NCBI RefSeq assembly: GCF_002261225.1 | Contig: NZ_NEVM01000002.1 | Coordinates: forward strand, 1,178,001-1,242,000 | Direction of reading: 5' to 3' | Length of the DNA: 64,000 bases | Origin: Bordetella genomosp. 10 | Lineage (GTDB): Bacteria; Pseudomonadota; Gammaproteobacteria; Burkholderiales; Burkholderiaceae_B | The notes under the pieces: generated by a model | Told to the model about the DNA's origin: nothing | Databases searched by the model: none | The model's input: only the letters and a program-made list of their open reading frames with translations | Part shown: positions 61,279-64,000 of the stretch, one piece after another | Layout: every line of letters begins with the position of its first letter | How positions within the stretch are numbered: the first letter of the stretch is position 1 | Translations under genes and position numbers: made by a program

Positions 61279-64000
61279 ATGTCTGAATCGTCAAACCTGG
61301 ATAGCCGCAGAGCCGCGCTGACGCCCGCGCAGAAAGAGGCCTTGCGCGCGCGGATACGGGGCGGCGGGCCCGCTGGACGAGCGGCGCCAGCGCTTATCTC
61401 GCCTTTGCCGGAAGGCGTCGACGCGGTGCTCTCGCATGCTCAGCAACGCCTGTGGTTTCTCTGGCGGCTTGCGCCGGCGGACACGGCCTACCATCTTGGC
61501 GCAGGCTTGCGCCTGCACGGCGATCTCGACGTCAAGGCACTGGAGCGTACACTGCACACGCTGACGCGGCGTCATGCATCGTTGCACACGGCATTCCCGG
61601 CTGGCGCGGATGGCCAGCCGGTGCCGGTGCGATGCGAAGAAGGGGCGCCGCCCTTGCCGCTGACGGACCTGACCGCGCAGCCCGAGCCGCGTCGCGAAGA
61701 GACCCTGCAAGCGCTGAAAACCCGTTTGTTCGAACAAGCTTTCGATCTGGAGCGTGGACCGCTTATCCGCTACGCACTGATCCGCATGGCCAGCAATGAA
61801 CATTGCCTGCTGGTGGTCATTCATCACATCGTCGCGGATGCCTGGTCGACCCAACTGATACTGGATCAACTGGGGCCCGCCTATGCCAGCGAGATTGGCG
61901 CGCGTGATGAGACGGCGCGCGGCGCAATCGCCCAGCGTGAGTCCGGGATACCCGGCGTGGCTCGGGTCGATGCGGATCCGCCTCCCGTGGGCTATGCCGA
62001 TTTTGCGCATTATCAGCGGCTTTGGCTGGAAGGGCCGGAAGGCGCGCGCCAGCTCGCCTACTGGGTACAACGCCTGCAAGGCGATGCGCCGGAACCGCTG
62101 GTTCAACCCGACCACGTTCACGCGGGCCAGCGTAGCGGCCGCGCGACGACTATGGCCTACGCCTTGCGCCCGGAAGTCGTGGGTGGACTGCGTCGCCGGG
62201 CTGCGCGCTTGCAGGCATCGATGTTTGCTGTCCTGCTTGCCGGACTACAGGCGACGCTTTTTCGCCGTACTCGCGGCGGCGATGTCCGGATAGGTGTTCC
62301 TTATGCCAACCGCACGATGGCGCAGACGCGCGATATCGTGGGTCTGTTCGCGAATACCCTGGTGCTGCGCGTGCCGGTCGAGGGAAGCCTGCCGGTCGAC
62401 GACTTGATTCTAAGAACGCGAGATGCCGCCGCCGAAGCGCAAGGGGCTCAGGATCTGCCTTTTGACCGCCTGGTCGAAGCGTTGAGGCCAACTCGCCGCC
62501 TGGGCGAAACACCGCTGTTTCAGGTGATGTACAACCATTTGCGCCAGCGCCATGCGCCGCTGGCGCAATGGACGGGCCTGCGGGTCGAGTACTTCGATCT
62601 GCCCAATACGGGCGCGCAGGCCGACTTCCAGATCGAGACCGTGGAATACGACGACGACCGCGTCACGGTGAATCTGCGCTTTGCCGCCGATCTGTTTGAC
62701 GAAGCGACGATCCGCGCGCTGGCCGATCAATACCTTGCGGTCCTGCAAGACATCGCTGTCGGCAGCCGGGTCAATATCGACGATCTGGCTATGCAGGACG
62801 CCACGGCCTTGCGCCGCGTCCACGCGAACGGCGCCGGCCCGGTCGTGGCCTGGCCCCGTCGTCCCGTCCACAAGGCATTCGAGGCGCAAGCGCTCTTGCG
62901 ACCTGACGCGACCGCGCTGGCCTGCGCCGACGGCGCCGTACTGACTTATCGCGAACTCAACGCACGCGCCAATGCGCTGGCCGCCATCCTGGTCGCGCAG
63001 GACGTGGCGCCGGACCATGCCGTGGGCATCCTGCTACACCGTTCGGTGGATATGGTCGTGGCGATCCTGGGGGTAATGAAAGCGGGGGGCGCCTATGTTC
63101 CCCTGGACCCCGAATATCCCGCGGACCGGCTCGTCTACATGCTGCAGGACAGCCGCATGGATATCCTGTTGACGGTCACCGAGCTGGCCGCGATCGTTCC
63201 GGAACAGGCGCCAGCGCGGGCAACGCTGCGCGTCATCAATATGGACAGCCTGGATGCGCCTGCCGTGCCTTGCGGCGACCCGGACGTTCCTCTGCATCCT
63301 GACAATCTCGCGTACATCATCTATACATCCGGATCCACGGGACGCCCAAAGGGTACGTGCAACACCCACGGTGCGCTCGCCAATCGCATCGCCTGGATGC
63401 AAGATGCTTACCGCCTGGATGACGCGGATGTAGTGCTGCAGAAAACCTCCTTCAGCTTCGACGTTTCGGTCTGGGAGTTCTTCTGGCCCCTGATGCAGGG
63501 CGCGAGCATCGCCTTGCTCGCGGCGGGCGCGCAACGTGACAGCGCTCTGGTTTGCGCGGCGATCAAGCGCTACCGCGTCACCACGCTGCACTTCGTCCCA
63601 TCCATGCTGGATGCCTTTCTGCTGAACGGCGACGCCCCTGCCTGCACCAGCTTGCGGCGCCTCGTGTGCAGCGGCGAATCCTTGCCTGTGGATCTGAAGA
63701 ACCGCGCCCTGTCGCTGTTGCCAGACGCCGCGTTGTACAACTTGTATGGGCCCACCGAAGCGGCCATCGATGTCACCCACTGGACCTGCCGGCCCGAGGA
63801 CGCGATCGTCCCCATCGGCAGACCGATCGCCAATCTGCGCACGTATGTGATTGACGACGCCTTGGCGTTGATGCCGGCGGGCCAGGCAGCGGAACTGTAT
63901 CTTGGCGGTGCGGGACTGGCACGGGGCTATCTGGGGAAGGCCGCATTGACCGCCGAGCGCTTCGTGCCCGATTTCATCAATGGCGGCGGTGGCAGGCTGT
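61279..64000 (+). CDS. NRPS (C-A-...), serine module, 3' end outside window (NRPS-3)
   Basis: Open from the ATG at 61279 to the right edge (907 codons). The Shine-Dalgarno is weak. The N-terminal ~45 residues (LTPAQKEALRARIRGGG) look like a docking/linker segment. C domain: LSHAQQRLWFLWRL at 51, HHIVADAWS at 182, again with Ala after the Asp, then GVPYANRTMAQTRDIVGLF. A domain: LTYRELNARANALA, YTSGSTGRPKG at 682, FDVSVWE with Asp728, HFVPSM, VCSGESLP, NLYGPTEAAIDVTHW. The readable code residues are DVWHVSLID, matching serine. It should accept the chain from the PKS ACP and add Ser; further modules are probably beyond the edge. Confidence 0.92.
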   Translation, partial: MSESSNLDSRRAALTPAQKEALRARIRGGGPAGRAAPALISPLPEGVDAVLSHAQQRLWFLWRLAPADTAYHLGAGLRLHGDLDVKALERTLHTLTRRHASLHTAFPAGADGQPVPVRCEEGAPPLPLTDLTAQPEPRREETLQALKTRLFEQAFDLERGPLIRYALIRMASNEHCLLVVIHHIVADAWSTQLILDQLGPAYASEIGARDETARGAIAQRESGIPGVARVDADPPPVGYADFAHYQRLWLEGPEGARQLAYWVQRLQGDAPEPLVQPDHVHAGQRSGRATTMAYALRPEVVGGLRRRAARLQASMFAVLLAGLQATLFRRTRGGDVRIGVPYANRTMAQTRDIVGLFANTLVLRVPVEGSLPVDDLILRTRDAAAEAQGAQDLPFDRLVEALRPTRRLGETPLFQVMYNHLRQRHAPLAQWTGLRVEYFDLPNTGAQADFQIETVEYDDDRVTVNLRFAADLFDEATIRALADQYLAVLQDIAVGSRVNIDDLAMQDATALRRVHANGAGPVVAWPRRPVHKAFEAQALLRPDATALACADGAVLTYRELNARANALAAILVAQDVAPDHAVGILLHRSVDMVVAILGVMKAGGAYVPLDPEYPADRLVYMLQDSRMDILLTVTELAAIVPEQAPARATLRVINMDSLDAPAVPCGDPDVPLHPDNLAYIIYTSGSTGRPKGTCNTHGALANRIAWMQDAYRLDDADVVLQKTSFSFDVSVWEFFWPLMQGASIALLAAGAQRDSALVCAAIKRYRVTTLHFVPSMLDAFLLNGDAPACTSLRRLVCSGESLPVDLKNRALSLLPDAALYNLYGPTEAAIDVTHWTCRPEDAIVPIGRPIANLRTYVIDDALALMPAGQAAELYLGGAGLARGYLGKAALTAERFVPDFINGGGGRL

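Overview
The window is high-GC, densely coded DNA typical of Burkholderiales. Several features point, by inference, to Alcaligenaceae (Bordetella/Achromobacter relatives): two Bug-type tripartite tricarboxylate receptors with no cognate permease nearby, two CaiB/BaiF CoA-transferases, a LIV-type ABC transporter beside a BKACE (DUF849) enzyme, and a very large classical autotransporter.

Layout. 1-4.6 kb: end of an alpha/beta hydrolase, a small acidic hypothetical protein, an S41/PDZ protease homologue that has lost both catalytic residues, and a GAF/PucR-type regulator. 4.7-11.7 kb: a divergent catabolic operon (SDR dehydrogenase, LivJ-HMGF-type transporter, BKACE lyase) closed by a clear intrinsic terminator. 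11.74-12.66 kb: an AT-rich island with a sigma70-like promoter, a 15-bp imperfect tandem repeat, four 7-bp tandem repeats and a perfect palindrome. 12.66-20.9 kb: a giant autotransporter (passenger of about 2,370 aa with strictly 204-nt repeats) whose passenger and beta-barrel lie in different frames and whose junction segment seems deleted. 21.1-21.6 kb: a HigA-like antitoxin behind a truncated HigB-like toxin. 21.7-32.1 kb: a divergent acyl-CoA catabolic locus (two CoA-transferases, two enoyl-CoA hydratases, an acyl-CoA synthetase, an HMG-CoA-lyase-like protein, a nitronate monooxygenase-like protein, two Bug receptors, a MarR regulator).

32.9-64 kb: a large NRPS/PKS cluster that runs off the right edge. 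It holds an Sfp-type PPTase, a PvdE/SyrD-type cyclic-peptide exporter, MbtH, a type II thioesterase, a 480-aa protein with a C-terminal SznF-like cupin, a YqcI/YcgG-family heme N-oxygenase-like protein, NRPS-1 (C-A-PCP-E-C-A-PCP-C-A-PCP-TE), NRPS-2 (FAAL-ACP-C-A-PCP), a PKS (KS-AT-KR-ACP) and the start of NRPS-3 (C-A...). The cupin plus YqcI pair is the expected signature for making graminine, an arginine-derived C-diazeniumdiolate amino acid of gramibactin-type siderophores. Two nearly identical A domains with the unusual code DVHRIVLVAK are the best candidates for loading it; the other A domains read as Thr, Thr and Ser. The predicted product is an acylated peptide of the form acyl-Thr-(ketoreduced C2 unit)-Ser-...-D-Gra-Thr-Gra, released by the NRPS-1 thioesterase. 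The divergent promoter region between exporter and MbtH carries two near-identical Fur-like motifs, one over the predicted transcription start, which fits iron control. The siderophore assignment is an inference from gene content and motifs; no receptor or third ligand-forming enzyme is inside the window.
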